Shown: one piece after another, positions 17,601 through 26,000 of the stretch
Layout of the letters: the number at the start of each line of letters is the position of its first letter
Numbering within the stretch: position 1 is the first letter of the stretch
From: a virus
Reading direction: 5' to 3' (one strand)
IMG/VR virus record: IMGVR_UViG_3300009008_000072
Span: 1 to 45,834 of that record
Length of the DNA: 45,834 nt
The notes under the pieces: generated by a model
What the model saw: the letters and a program-made list of their open reading frames with translations, nothing else
Database searches by the model: none
What the model was told of the DNA's origin: nothing
Made by a program: the position numbers and the translations under genes

Positions 17601-17803
17601 AGGACGAGCCCTGCCCTCCTAGGTCTAAGGTATCGAATTCGTCTTCGGGACTTCCCAACAAGGGGGCGGATTCTGCAAAAAGTTATACAGGTCATTCTGG
17701 GTGGGGGATTTGGCAAGGAAAAAGCACTAGCAAAGCGAAACCAAAAGGGGACAGATATCAAGGTATCGATTTCGATCCGCGACCCCCAAAGGGCTACAAG
17801 TGA
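14639..17803 (+). CDS. Large virion structural protein with fibronectin-III-like segments, 1054 residues
   Basis: 1054 residues, starting immediately after the previous stop. The N-terminus is a short Lys/Glu-rich helix (NIYELLKKEKEKAEIIK) followed by a Pro-rich linker to about residue 75. Two stretches have fibronectin-type-III character: around 650-670 (YGEKYHYRIFAYNIVIGSEY) and around 845-870 (NKDYYYMFRSSDPAGISNPS). The last ~60 residues are low-complexity Ser/Gly/Lys-rich. FnIII-like domains are common on phage tail and capsid surfaces, so an exposed tail or baseplate part is likely. No enzymatic motif was found and the exact role is unknown. The segment ends at a 136-base intergenic gap with a promoter-like element, so this gene probably closes a transcription unit. 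Confidence 0.7.
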   Translation: MANIYELLKKEKEKAEIIKNSPTTLGASEGALTVGKNVENLLLPPSSGPFCEGYPPRPAPPDGSNIRKKHKSEDASHGLSIYSDPNQPDLSVQRQHLPVYLYPLETIDSPQTSSTRNKLLINEGLFCPLPDENNIKEFVSSLDGDVVRRRDPLAIVQHLGRLRNDMEEDSAPLRADIFRICCGRHWTYRNPGPSREGHELLFSEYILSQPTLEHEINFVVSFLDATFQGYDAPNQQYSERLLINLNGFEGVLGDPSAFKPARIANLATIDISDKLRKMVPEHKLYALYFYGKKPVSNFSVPSSEFTGPLAEIPGGVPVKPFVDKLGLFPVLGLSNIYYDFVHSTEIPFYQNEASLLGYNQFSTIDIRVVTNSTFYKRESHWATYKNIYRTHEQLRKSENSKLEFRNKEPCNVEDNILLFPSAQVESFEEVAKKTSMYFPQHVEFDIHTQQGSAFAAMASLTRMDKYFLDLIANPRGIYDKHRIREPYRETMDEETQNSEKASLNDRFISDPKMLDTYDIISFISEMDKDVIEQVYERKDMFPMGLNPPRRSEFSLGEEEEENATLDGFWDLINKNVFVSKLYKFITPEKIRRFKDIWNGELAYSETVAYKVCKYDFHEDGLPNSTPLQEFVFFDNENITNFKFIDNQVLYGEKYHYRIFAYNIVIGSEYKYEGSYNKNHGKYEIDGFRDRRTNVTVTTKPKIVLVQVPYFEKTLETRDRPPMFPDVSFLPYKGIDTEVGIVLTTNYGEYNSVPVKVLDTDEQIIERMVLASNPDIDGRILYKGDSPPSAYQIFRLEDPPDSYSDFARAKIYNVTYPRNIRNERIFNLPQETYIKGKGLIHDNQIEPNKDYYYMFRSSDPAGISNPSRVFKIRLISYEDGVYLDVKPHSFSKRKKMIKGDLSQFLEIEPSAMQSSYALNLNSDPREAYKSCPPAGEIRLGLSESSIWGKYYKLRIRSKVTGKVLDVNFKFNYKIHENLETAEPDGYTPEDEPCPPRSKVSNSSSGLPNKGADSAKSYTGHSGWGIWQGKSTSKAKPKGDRYQGIDFDPRPPKGYK

Positions 17804-17889
17804 TCAGTCTTGGGTTGAAACATTTTTTGTTTGATACTATTTAAATGTGTTGGTGTTGGGTTTTTTTATTGCGTTGTATTAAAAGTCCG

Positions 17890-17907
17890 AACTATTTACT
17901 ATAAATA
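17890..17907 (+). promoter_or_regulatory. Candidate late promoter upstream of the gene at 17940
   Basis: AACTATTTA at 17890-17898 is followed by TATAAATA at 17900-17907, the latter identical to the T4 late-promoter consensus. A second ACTATTTA lies at 17836-17843. The 136-base gap holds no ORF, and AAGGAG precedes the ATG at 17940. The same AACTATTTA element recurs before several other late genes in this window. Confidence 0.5.
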
Positions 17908-17939
17908 GTTGTATTTTATTTTGTTAAGGAGAATGATTA

Positions 17940-18884
17940 ATGGCATTTTTAGATAATTCTGGCGATATTTTGCTAGATGCAGTGTTGACCGACGCCGGCC
18001 GCCAACGCATGGCCCGCGGGGAATTTAAGATAACTAAGTTTTCTTTAGGTGATGAAGAGATAAATTACGAACTATTTAACAAAGATCACGTTAGTGGTTC
18101 CGCCTTTTATGACTTGGAGATAATGCAAACTCCGATTCTAGAAGCTTTCACAAACAACACTTCGACAATGAAGTCGCGACTGATGACGATTACGAGAAAT
18201 AATGTTTTGCATATGCCTATTTTAAAGATAAACACTCAGGCATCTTTGCAAGAAGATAATGGACAGCCTTCTGAGTTCTCGGGAGGTTATATACTTACTG
18301 CGAATCAATCAGCTGAAACTGACACAAGCAATGCTCTCGCTAATGTAAATGGTGTTTTGTACGGAGTAAACCCAAATAATTCTCAAAGCTTGATCATAGT
18401 AGATCAAGGAATTGATTCTAATGGGGACCCTTCTTACACTCAGCCAATAGACGATGATTTGCAAGAAAACCAATATCTTATACAGGTTGACCATCGCCTT
18501 CTTAGGGTGGCCGAGCCAGCCGCAGGTTCCACGCAAAAATATTCTTTTGTCGACGACGATAATATAGCGACATATTATTTCTCTATAGGTAAAAACGCAA
18601 CTATGATTGAAAGCATAGGAGTCATCCCGGATGGAGACCAGCAAAACAAGGCAGCAAAGCAGGTTTTTAAGGGCCCCTTGGGGACAAGGTTTAAATTCAA
18701 GCTCTCGGCAGCGTTGAATATCAGAGAAAGCACGGCCCTTTTTGATAAGTTGGGCCCGGGCACCACAACTTTTGAGGTAGGTACAGTAACTGGCCTCCAG
18801 TATTTGGACACAATTATCAGAGTTACCGGCGTGACGACTGGGTATTCGGTAGATATCCCAATAAGAATAATAAGAAAAGCTTAG
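17940..18884 (+). CDS. Virion structural protein (tail/baseplate type), 314 residues
   Basis: 314 residues. The N-terminal ~45 residues (MAFLDNSGDILLDAVLTDAG, MARGEFKITKFSLGDEEINY) are related to those of the gene at 10422. I remember this N-terminus as recurring in structural proteins of marine T4-like phages, without a defined function. The remainder is beta-rich, with no membrane segment or catalytic motif. A strong AAGGAG SD precedes the ATG, and a promoter-like element precedes that. The gene is followed after 9 bases by the next structural gene with its own TAGGAG. The likely role is a tail or baseplate protein, inferred from context. Confidence 0.75.
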   Translation: MAFLDNSGDILLDAVLTDAGRQRMARGEFKITKFSLGDEEINYELFNKDHVSGSAFYDLEIMQTPILEAFTNNTSTMKSRLMTITRNNVLHMPILKINTQASLQEDNGQPSEFSGGYILTANQSAETDTSNALANVNGVLYGVNPNNSQSLIIVDQGIDSNGDPSYTQPIDDDLQENQYLIQVDHRLLRVAEPAAGSTQKYSFVDDDNIATYYFSIGKNATMIESIGVIPDGDQQNKAAKQVFKGPLGTRFKFKLSAALNIRESTALFDKLGPGTTTFEVGTVTGLQYLDTIIRVTGVTTGYSVDIPIRIIRKA

Positions 18885-18893
18885 GAGTAAACA

Positions 18894-20108
18894 ATGGCGC
18901 AATCTACAGTATTTAAAACTTTTTTAAACTCAGACGTAACAACCACGAAGACACTGCTTCACGAGGCAATACCAATAACGGGATCTCTGGTTTCGGGAAC
19001 CTACGGGAAAGCTGACGGGTCAGATTATGGGGCAGAGCCTCATATAAAGAAGTATTCGCACGGAATGTTTCAAAGCGTGTATGACTATCCGCATCTTAGC
19101 TCCTCAGCAAATCACATTTTTGATATTTCTACGGGTGTGGCACCCTATGTACCATTTAGTGGATCAGGAGGCACATCAGATTACCAAGGTCTTTACACCT
19201 CGTCGGCCATGCTTCCTGGTGTCGTAAAGACACAGATGGATAAGAAGAAGAATATCTACATACAAATGGCTCAAATTTTAGCTGGCTATGATATAAGCGG
19301 CTCTGTGAGGCTGTTTGATAGTGATGGGGACTATGGAACCAAAGCAGATAAAATATTAGATCCGATTTTTCTTACCTTTTCTAGATTATTGGTAAAGGAC
19401 GAAATAAAGAAAGGGTCGTTTTCTCTTAGGCTCGGCACAGATCAGTCCTTTGATACACCATTTACTAAGGTGGTAGTTGTGAAGGACACGGGCGCCGCGT
19501 CAAACTACAGAGTTAATTCACCCGCCGGAGAATATGCTTTACTGTATGCTTCGGACGGCACAGATCCAGTAGCAATTGCTGCCAATGTCAATTTAGCTGT
19601 AGGATTGATATATTATCAAGCAGGGGTGGTTATTTTGGATGGCTCAAAGCTATTCCGCGTTGCCACCACCCCCGGTGCTGGTTCGAACCCCATACTGGAT
19701 GCTGATGGTATTCTTGTGGGTTCCAACTCTCCTCACATGCATCATGCTAATGTTGGAGGTGGTAAGACCCACACTCATATTTTTGCCAGTGGCACGATTG
19801 ATCAAATGGCCGATGCTGTCAGAAGAAGGATTCAAGACGTTTCGTTTAATAACACTACAGAGTTGAATTCTGCAGTTTATTTTTGTAGAGCGCACCACAA
19901 TGAATTCAATTATAGTTCGAATCCTACATATTTGAACGGAAGCCAGCTCAGAGTCAAGAAAAACATACAGGATCCGCCTAGAAGTTATGTAACTACCGTT
20001 GGGCTTTATTCTACTGATAACGAACTTTTAGCAGTGGCCAAATTATCTGAACCAATCAGAAAAGACCCAACAAATGAAGTGACGCTGAGGGTCCGTCTGG
20101 ATTACTAA
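18894..20108 (+). CDS. Virion structural protein with His-rich HxH loop; paralogue of the next gene
   Basis: 404 residues, ATG with TAGGAG. It appears related to the following gene. Both start with a (V/L)FK.F...DV pattern. Both end with the same block: SSNPTY here versus SNNPTY there, then TTVGLYSTDNELLAVAKLSE here versus SSVGIYDENYNLIGVAKLAN there, then a terminal R/K-L-D-aromatic. A loop near residues 280-298 reads SPHMHHANVGGGKTHTH. HxH motifs of this kind bind iron in some phage spike and needle tips (known for T4 gp37 and P2 gpV), but whether metal is bound here is inference. No enzymatic motif was found. A tail or baseplate surface role is likely. Confidence 0.75.
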   Translation: MAQSTVFKTFLNSDVTTTKTLLHEAIPITGSLVSGTYGKADGSDYGAEPHIKKYSHGMFQSVYDYPHLSSSANHIFDISTGVAPYVPFSGSGGTSDYQGLYTSSAMLPGVVKTQMDKKKNIYIQMAQILAGYDISGSVRLFDSDGDYGTKADKILDPIFLTFSRLLVKDEIKKGSFSLRLGTDQSFDTPFTKVVVVKDTGAASNYRVNSPAGEYALLYASDGTDPVAIAANVNLAVGLIYYQAGVVILDGSKLFRVATTPGAGSNPILDADGILVGSNSPHMHHANVGGGKTHTHIFASGTIDQMADAVRRRIQDVSFNNTTELNSAVYFCRAHHNEFNYSSNPTYLNGSQLRVKKNIQDPPRSYVTTVGLYSTDNELLAVAKLSEPIRKDPTNEVTLRVRLDY

Positions 20109-20109
20109 G

Positions 20110-21330
20110 ATGTTGTTCAAAGAATTTGAATCAACAGATGTCATTCATAACACGATTCTTACCCATCCAAAATATGATTTTTTTGTATATCAAAACAGGG
20201 TGTACAAGAATGAGGAGATATTAAATACAGGATCCTTTCAGAATCTTGAGAAGCACGTGGATCAGGGCAAAGTTAGTCTATATGAAATAAACGTTAATAG
20301 ACCTTCAACTCAGTTAATTTATCCTTTTATTACAAAAGAGGGGGCAAGGACATCGTTTAAAACGATTTCTGTTTCAAACTTTTCTGATTCATCTCAGTTT
20401 AACTACGGAGATAAAATTACAGGATCCTACCCTCTTTCTGCCGGCATTAATAGAATTTTAATAAAAGATGGGATAGATATAGGTTTGTTGAATTTTGAAA
20501 CTAAAGATACTTACGTTTCTCCTTCCGGTAATAAGAAATATATTCGCTCTTTAAAAACTGTCTTAAATGACAACGCTCGCTTTAGTCAGCATTATTCTTA
20601 TTCTTCTTCGTATGGGGACAAGTCTTCCCAAAAGATTAATATGATTTGTGTGCCATCTATTTTGTATGGTTCTAAAATCAAACCCGGCTCTTTAAAAATG
20701 AAGTATTATATTTCTGGTAGTCTAGTTGCGGAAGTAAATGATAAAAATTTAAATGGAGAATTAATAGAAACCACCGGATCAAACAAGGGCTCTGTCGCAG
20801 GGGTTGTATTGTATAACCACGGTTTAATGTTGCTTACAGGGTCTTGGAAAGTACACGCAACACATACAGAAAAATATGAAGGAGCCACAGCCGGTAATCT
20901 CTCACCTAGATGGAACAACTTTGGTGCAGGTATGCCCATGGTTGGGGACACTTATGAGTTTACTGGAATACCTTCTTCTAGTTTTGGGCTTCAATTTGAA
21001 GGTGTAAGCAAGATACCCACATTAACTCTGTTCGCCCATTCAGAAAAAGGGGAACATAGTTTTTCAAATAACCCGACATACATTAAATCCGGAAGTGCCG
21101 CAGAACACAATTTGACCTTAAAAAAATACTTAGAGAAGCCCGCGACAATTAAAAATATTGTAGATTCCGTTTACTCAAAGCATGAAGAGTCCTATGAGCC
21201 AAGAACATTTATATCTTCGGTTGGAATTTATGATGAAAACTATAATCTAATTGGTGTTGCAAAGCTAGCAAACCCTGTAAAAAAGAAGATGAATAGAGAC
21301 TATACATTTAAATTAAAGCTTGACTTTTAA
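20110..21330 (+). CDS. Virion structural protein, paralogue of the gene at 18894
   Basis: 406 residues, starting one base after the previous stop with no convincing SD, so probably translationally coupled. The C-terminal ~110 residues share the block 'S.NPTY ... SVG(L/I)Y ... N.L.(A/G)VAKL' with the upstream gene. The middle (QKINMICVPSILYGSKIKPG) aligns with LDPIFLTFSRLLVKDEIKKG of its neighbour. The tandem arrangement indicates gene duplication followed by divergence. The paralogue's His-rich loop is absent. It is a structural, probably tail or baseplate, protein by context. Its 3' end carries the -35 element of the downstream resolvase promoter. Confidence 0.75.
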   Translation: MLFKEFESTDVIHNTILTHPKYDFFVYQNRVYKNEEILNTGSFQNLEKHVDQGKVSLYEINVNRPSTQLIYPFITKEGARTSFKTISVSNFSDSSQFNYGDKITGSYPLSAGINRILIKDGIDIGLLNFETKDTYVSPSGNKKYIRSLKTVLNDNARFSQHYSYSSSYGDKSSQKINMICVPSILYGSKIKPGSLKMKYYISGSLVAEVNDKNLNGELIETTGSNKGSVAGVVLYNHGLMLLTGSWKVHATHTEKYEGATAGNLSPRWNNFGAGMPMVGDTYEFTGIPSSSFGLQFEGVSKIPTLTLFAHSEKGEHSFSNNPTYIKSGSAAEHNLTLKKYLEKPATIKNIVDSVYSKHEESYEPRTFISSVGIYDENYNLIGVAKLANPVKKKMNRDYTFKLKLDF

Positions 21331-21349
21331 TATATTATTCTGATATAAT
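21320..21349 (+). promoter_or_regulatory. Sigma-70 type promoter with extended -10, upstream of the RuvC-like gene
   Basis: TTGACT at 21320-21325, an 18-base spacer, and TATAAT at 21344-21349 preceded by TG at 21341-21342 (extended -10). The -35 overlaps the end of the preceding coding region. Transcription would start about 21355-21357, essentially at the A of the downstream ATG (21357). The mRNA would therefore be leaderless or nearly so. Confidence 0.75.
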
Positions 21350-21356
21350 ATTTAAT

Positions 21357-21890
21357 ATGTTAGTACTTGGCTTGGACATTTCTACTAGTATCTCGGGCGC
21401 GACCGTACTTGATTCTGCTGGTGCAATGCTTTACAATGAGTCTTGGGATACAAGAAATAAGAAATATTTCCCATCGATCTACCACAAGGCGCGCCAGATC
21501 AGGGACAAGTTGCAAGATATTAAGCATCAATATTATATTGAAAACGTTCTCATAGAACAATCATTACATTCGTTTAGATCTGGTTTTTCTTCGGCTCAGA
21601 CTCTTTCGACACTATCCAGATTTAATGGTATAGTTTCTTGGATGTGTTGTGATATTTTTGGAATAGAACCTCACCTTATTGCTGCCACAACTGCAAGAAA
21701 GCAGTCTGGACTAACGATCAGGAGAGGGGAAAATTCAAAAGAAAAGGTTCTTAAGTTTGTTATTGACAACGAGCCTAGTTTTCTGATAGAATATACTAAA
21801 CATGGAAATCCCCGCCCTGGGACATATGACAGGGCGGATAGTTATGTCATCGCGAAAGCAGGCTTAAATTGGAAAAACTCAACATCTTAG
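21357..21890 (+). CDS. ruvC: RuvC-like Holliday-junction resolvase (RNase H fold)
   Basis: 177 residues, close to the usual RuvC length. The acidic residues of the RNase-H-fold active site are visible: D7 in LGLDIST, E67 in VLIEQS, and D158 and D161 in YDRADSYVIA near the C-terminus. Such enzymes cut four-way junctions. In T4-like phages a junction resolvase debranches replicated DNA before packaging, and RuvC-like proteins replace T4 gp49 (endonuclease VII) in some of them. The ATG gives the conserved N-terminal strand at the expected place. No SD lies upstream, and the promoter -10 ends 8 bases before the ATG. The 3' end overlaps the primase gene by 22 bases. Confidence 0.88.
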   Translation: MLVLGLDISTSISGATVLDSAGAMLYNESWDTRNKKYFPSIYHKARQIRDKLQDIKHQYYIENVLIEQSLHSFRSGFSSAQTLSTLSRFNGIVSWMCCDIFGIEPHLIAATTARKQSGLTIRRGENSKEKVLKFVIDNEPSFLIEYTKHGNPRPGTYDRADSYVIAKAGLNWKNSTS

Positions 21891-22789
21891 TTTCAAACTT
21901 AGGAAACTACTATCAAAATAATCAAGAATATTTGTTTCGTTGCCCAAAATGTGAACATCCCAAAAGGAAACTTTCTGTAAATTTAGAAAAAGGGCTCTTT
22001 AAGTGTTGGGTCTGCAGTTATTCAGGAAAATCAATAGGCAAGATGCTAAAAGACTATTTTCCATATGCGGAATATTCAAAGTGGTCAGAGGTGTCATCAG
22101 AAATAGACTTGTCTAAATATGAAGAAATATTCCAAGAACATCAGAACGTAGATTCTAGAGAAGAGGTAACCCTCCCCAGACACTATAAATCTCTTTCTGC
22201 AAAATATAAAAAAGAGTTTATAAAACCTCTGACCTACCTTCAGAACAGAGGCCTTACCACAGCAGACATACTGCAGTGGAAGGTTGGATTTTGTGATTAT
22301 GGAGAGTATGCTGGCCGTATTATTGTGCCCTCGTTCGACGCTCAAGGCGCACTGAGTTATTATATTGGGAGATCTTATTATGAAAACTCCTACAAGTATA
22401 AAAACCCGAAACACAGCAAGGATGTTATATTTAACGATATTTTATTAGATTGGAAATCTGACTTGGTTTTGGTGGAAGGGGTCTTTGACGCTATAAAGGC
22501 AAAGAATGCAGTACCACTACTTGGCTCTACTCTGAAAGAAGGATCCAGACTTTTTAAGAAGATCGTGCTTCATCGCCCAGATGTTTATTTGGCTTTGGAT
22601 CCCGACGCGGACGACAAGGCATATGAAATTTCAGCTCTTTTGGGCCAATATGGGATAAATACATTTAAAGTTGATATTTCGGGGTTTGCAGATGTTGGAG
22701 AAATGACAAAGAAAGAATTTTTAAATAGGAAATCAAATGCTTCTTTTATAGCTTCTGGTGACTATTTAATGTATAAATTAAATTTCTAA
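21869..22789 (+). CDS. DNA primase, zinc ribbon plus TOPRIM domain
   Basis: 306 residues. An N-terminal zinc ribbon has C25-x2-C28 and C46-x2-C49 (FRCPKCEH and FKCWVCSY). A TOPRIM domain follows, with E203 in VLVEGVFDA and the acidic pair D244/D246 in LALDPDADDKA. Together these indicate a DnaG-type primase, which makes RNA primers at the replication fork. T4 gp61 is the functional counterpart. No helicase domain is attached. The first usable start is TTG at 21869, within the resolvase gene. AGCAGG lies 6 bases upstream and the frame closes at a TAG at 21839, so an ATG start is not available. The 22-base overlap implies coupled translation. Confidence 0.88.
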   Translation: MEKLNILVSNLGNYYQNNQEYLFRCPKCEHPKRKLSVNLEKGLFKCWVCSYSGKSIGKMLKDYFPYAEYSKWSEVSSEIDLSKYEEIFQEHQNVDSREEVTLPRHYKSLSAKYKKEFIKPLTYLQNRGLTTADILQWKVGFCDYGEYAGRIIVPSFDAQGALSYYIGRSYYENSYKYKNPKHSKDVIFNDILLDWKSDLVLVEGVFDAIKAKNAVPLLGSTLKEGSRLFKKIVLHRPDVYLALDPDADDKAYEISALLGQYGINTFKVDISGFADVGEMTKKEFLNRKSNASFIASGDYLMYKLNF

Positions 22790-22801
22790 AGGAGACTATT
22801 C

Positions 22802-22984
22802 ATGGAAATTACCAAAAAACAACTTAAGAATATTATTAAGGAAGAGATGGAAATATTGTCCCGAACAGGTGATATAGATTCTCTAACAGAGGTAGAAAGA
22901 AGGTTTTTTAAAGAACTCCTAGAGAGGCTTTCACCACAAAATTTAGCTGAGTTTGGTATTAAAAAAACGCAACAGAGTTCTTGA
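22802..22984 (+). CDS. Small hypothetical protein, 60 residues
   Basis: 60 residues, ATG with a good AAAGGAG 6-7 bases upstream, so probably translated. It is highly charged and helical, with no Cys and no membrane segment. The N-terminus (MEITKKQLKNIIKEEMEIL) follows a 'K.LK.(I/M)IK...' pattern also present at the start of the protein at 34130. I remember similar N-termini on many small phage proteins, without a known function. It lies between the primase and the SbcDC-like gene, and its stop codon overlaps the -35 of the next promoter. Confidence 0.7.
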   Translation: MEITKKQLKNIIKEEMEILSRTGDIDSLTEVERRFFKELLERLSPQNLAEFGIKKTQQSS

Positions 22985-23009
22985 TTTTTGGAAGCAGTTC
23001 TGCTATACT
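22981..23009 (+). promoter_or_regulatory. Sigma-70 type promoter with extended -10, upstream of the SbcD-SbcC fusion gene
   Basis: TTGATT at 22981-22986, a 17-base spacer, and TATACT at 23004-23009 preceded by TGC (extended -10). The -35 box overlaps the stop codon of the 60-residue ORF. A start near 23016 leaves a short leader with TGGAGAG before the ATG at 23031. Confidence 0.75.
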
Positions 23010-23030
23010 TATTATTAGTATGGAGAGAAC

Positions 23031-26000
23031 ATGAAATTTGCACACATAGCCGACACCCACATTCGAAATTTAAAGTATCACTTTGAATATCGCGAGGTCT
23101 TTAGGCAACTATATAAATCACTAAAAAACAACAAAGTAGACTATATCATCCACTGTGGTGATATTGCACACACTAAGACACAAATTTCCCCAGAATTTGT
23201 GGATATGTGTAGAGAGTTTTTTGAAAACCTTTCAGCAATTGCCCCAACATATATTATTCTTGGTAACCATGATGGCAACCTTCGTAATGGCAGTCGACAA
23301 GACGCTATATCGCCAATAGTAAAAGCAATCAATTCTCCTAATTTGATCCTGCTTAAACACGCCGGCGAAACCCCGTTATCATCGGGGTTTGTTCTCAATG
23401 TTTTATCGGTATTTGATGAAGATAACTGGGTTAAACCCTCCAACAGAGAATCTATTAACATAGCCCTGTATCACGGCGCGATTAGTAAATCAAAAACCGA
23501 CACCAATTGGACACTGGGGGGAGATCACGATATTGGCATTTTCGGGGAATTCGACTTTTCGTTCCTTGGGGATATACATAAGACTCAGCAATTAGATAAA
23601 GAGGGAAGAATCAGATACGCGGGATCGACAGTTCAGCAAAATTTTGGGGAATCACTCGACAAAGGTTATTTGCTTTGGGATATTAAAGACAAAGAAGATT
23701 TCACCGTCGACCATATAACCTTTGAAAACCCAAAGCCTTTCATTACATTAAATCTAACAAGAAAAGGAAACCTTCCGAGAAGTAAGCCCCCAGAAGGGGC
23801 AAGGTTGAGAATAGTTTCAGAGAACAATGTATCGCTAGATAAAGTGAGAAAGGCCGTCGACACGGCAAAATTTAAATATAATCCAGAATCAGTAACCTAT
23901 CTTAATAGAGCTGCAGGCAAGCAGATTACAATCGACGTTCCAGACTCTTCGACAAAAAAGGACCTAAGAGACCTCAAGACTCAAGAACAGCTGATACAAG
24001 AATATCTGAAAGAATATGATGCATCAGAAGAGGTCTTAAAAAGAGTCTTCGAGCTTAACAAAAAATATAACTCCCACATCGAAGGAACAGAAGATACATT
24101 TAGAAATGTGCACTGGTCACTTCAGAAATTAGAGTGGGACAATCTTTTTAATTATGGAGAAGGCAACATGGTTGATTTTTCAAAGTTAGAGGGCATTGTG
24201 GGTATTTTTGGCAAGAATTATTCTGGAAAATCTTCTATTGTGGACTCTTTGCTGTACACCATGTACAATTCGACTTCGAAGTCAATAAGAAAAAACCTCA
24301 ACATTATCAATCAAAACCACTCAGAGTGTAATGGTACCGCGACGATTAGGATAAACGAGACAGACTATATCATCGAGCGCGAATCAAAAAAATATACAAA
24401 AAGGCTACATGGTGTAGAAACCATAGAAGCTAAAACCGATTTAGATTTTTATGAAGATGATTTTTCAGGGGAAACCGTAGAGCTAAATGGAACATCCAGG
24501 CAAGATACTGATAAAAACATTCGTAAATATTTTGGTTCTTTGGATGATTTCTTGTTAACATCTATGGCTAGCCAATTAAATTCACTAACTTTTGTAAACG
24601 AAGGTTCAACAAAAAGAAAAGAAATTTTAGCTAAATTTTTAGATCTTGAAATATTTGATAAAAAATTTAGAATGGCGAAAGAAGACTCTGCGTATACATC
24701 AGCAGCTCTAAAGAGACTATCAGGAATCGATTTCGAATCAGAAATAAACAACATTAAGTCTCAAATTTCAAAAAGCCAACTTCAAATAGAGACAAACAAG
24801 GCCTTGTGTTTGGAGCACAGGGAAGAAATTTCATTGACTTCAGAAAAATTGGAAGAAACACAGGGGAAAATCAACTCAGTTCCTGCAGAAATTATCGACC
24901 CGGTGATTGTCGGTCAAGAAATTGCAGACAAAAAGGCATTAATATTAAAATCCTCCAGAGAAAGAAAAAATGCAATATCAGAACTCTCAGAGAGTAAAAG
25001 GAAATTTGAAAAAATTGAAGACTTCTTATCAGAGTTCGACATTTCTTCATACGAAGAGAAGAAAAAAATAATAAATGGAAATGAGGAAAAACTAACAGAG
25101 ATGATTGCCTCGTTGAAAGAGGAGTCTGAGTTCAAATCTTTAAACGAAAAAAAGAAAAATTTATTGTCAGAAGTTCCGTGCGGTAGTCAATACCCAACGT
25201 GCAAGTTTATTAAAGATGCGCACTCTGCAGTTCAATTGTTGGAGATAACCGACAGAAACATGGGAAATTTATCGCAAAAAATAAACAATTTGGGTGCAAA
25301 GATAGCAGAATTAGAACCAGAAAGAGTGAACAGTCATATCGATAAATACAACTTGTTAATTGATAAAAGAAACTCTCTTGCAACTTCTGTTGCTTCTTCT
25401 AGGTTGCGAATAGAAAGAGCAGACGCTCTTTTATTTAGGGAGCAGGTAGAGTTAGAGAAATTAGAAGAAAAAAATACAGAATATCATGAAAATAGGGATG
25501 CAATTGAAAACCTAAAGGGCTTGATCTTGACGCGCAATTCTTTTAAGAAAGATTTGAAGGAACAAGAACAGCAGCTAGAATCTTGCGAGCTTGCAATTAT
25601 AAAGCTCCACAAGCGCCTAGGCGCCCGCGAACAAGAGCTAAAGCAAATGAAGAAAACTTATAAAGAATATCAAACTTTGCAAGAAGACTTTGCCGCATAC
25701 CATCTGCTTATGGTGTGTTGTCACCCAAACGGTATTGCTTATGATATTATAAAAGACAGGTTGCCAATTATAAATCAAGAAATTGCAAAAATCTTGACAA
25801 ACATTGTAGAATTTGAGATTTTTATTCAAAACGATGACAAGAAGCTTGATATCTTTATAAAGCACCCCAAGCACGAACCACGCCCCCTAGAAATGGGTTC
25901 CGGAGCAGAAAAAACAATAGCGTCTATGGCGATTCGTTTGGCGTTTTTAACTGTTTCAAGTTTGCCCAAGTCGGATCTATTTATTTTAGATGAACCTGGG

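Noticed and set aside
18309-18902. 197-residue minus-strand open frame
   Set aside because: It lies fully antisense to the well-supported gene at 17940, has no SD, and reads as a random Cys/His/Tyr mix with no motif.
10422-21330. Tail sheath or tail tube gene among the structural proteins
   Set aside because: None of the proteins shows recognisable gp18 or gp19 features or suitable size plus composition, so no such call was made.
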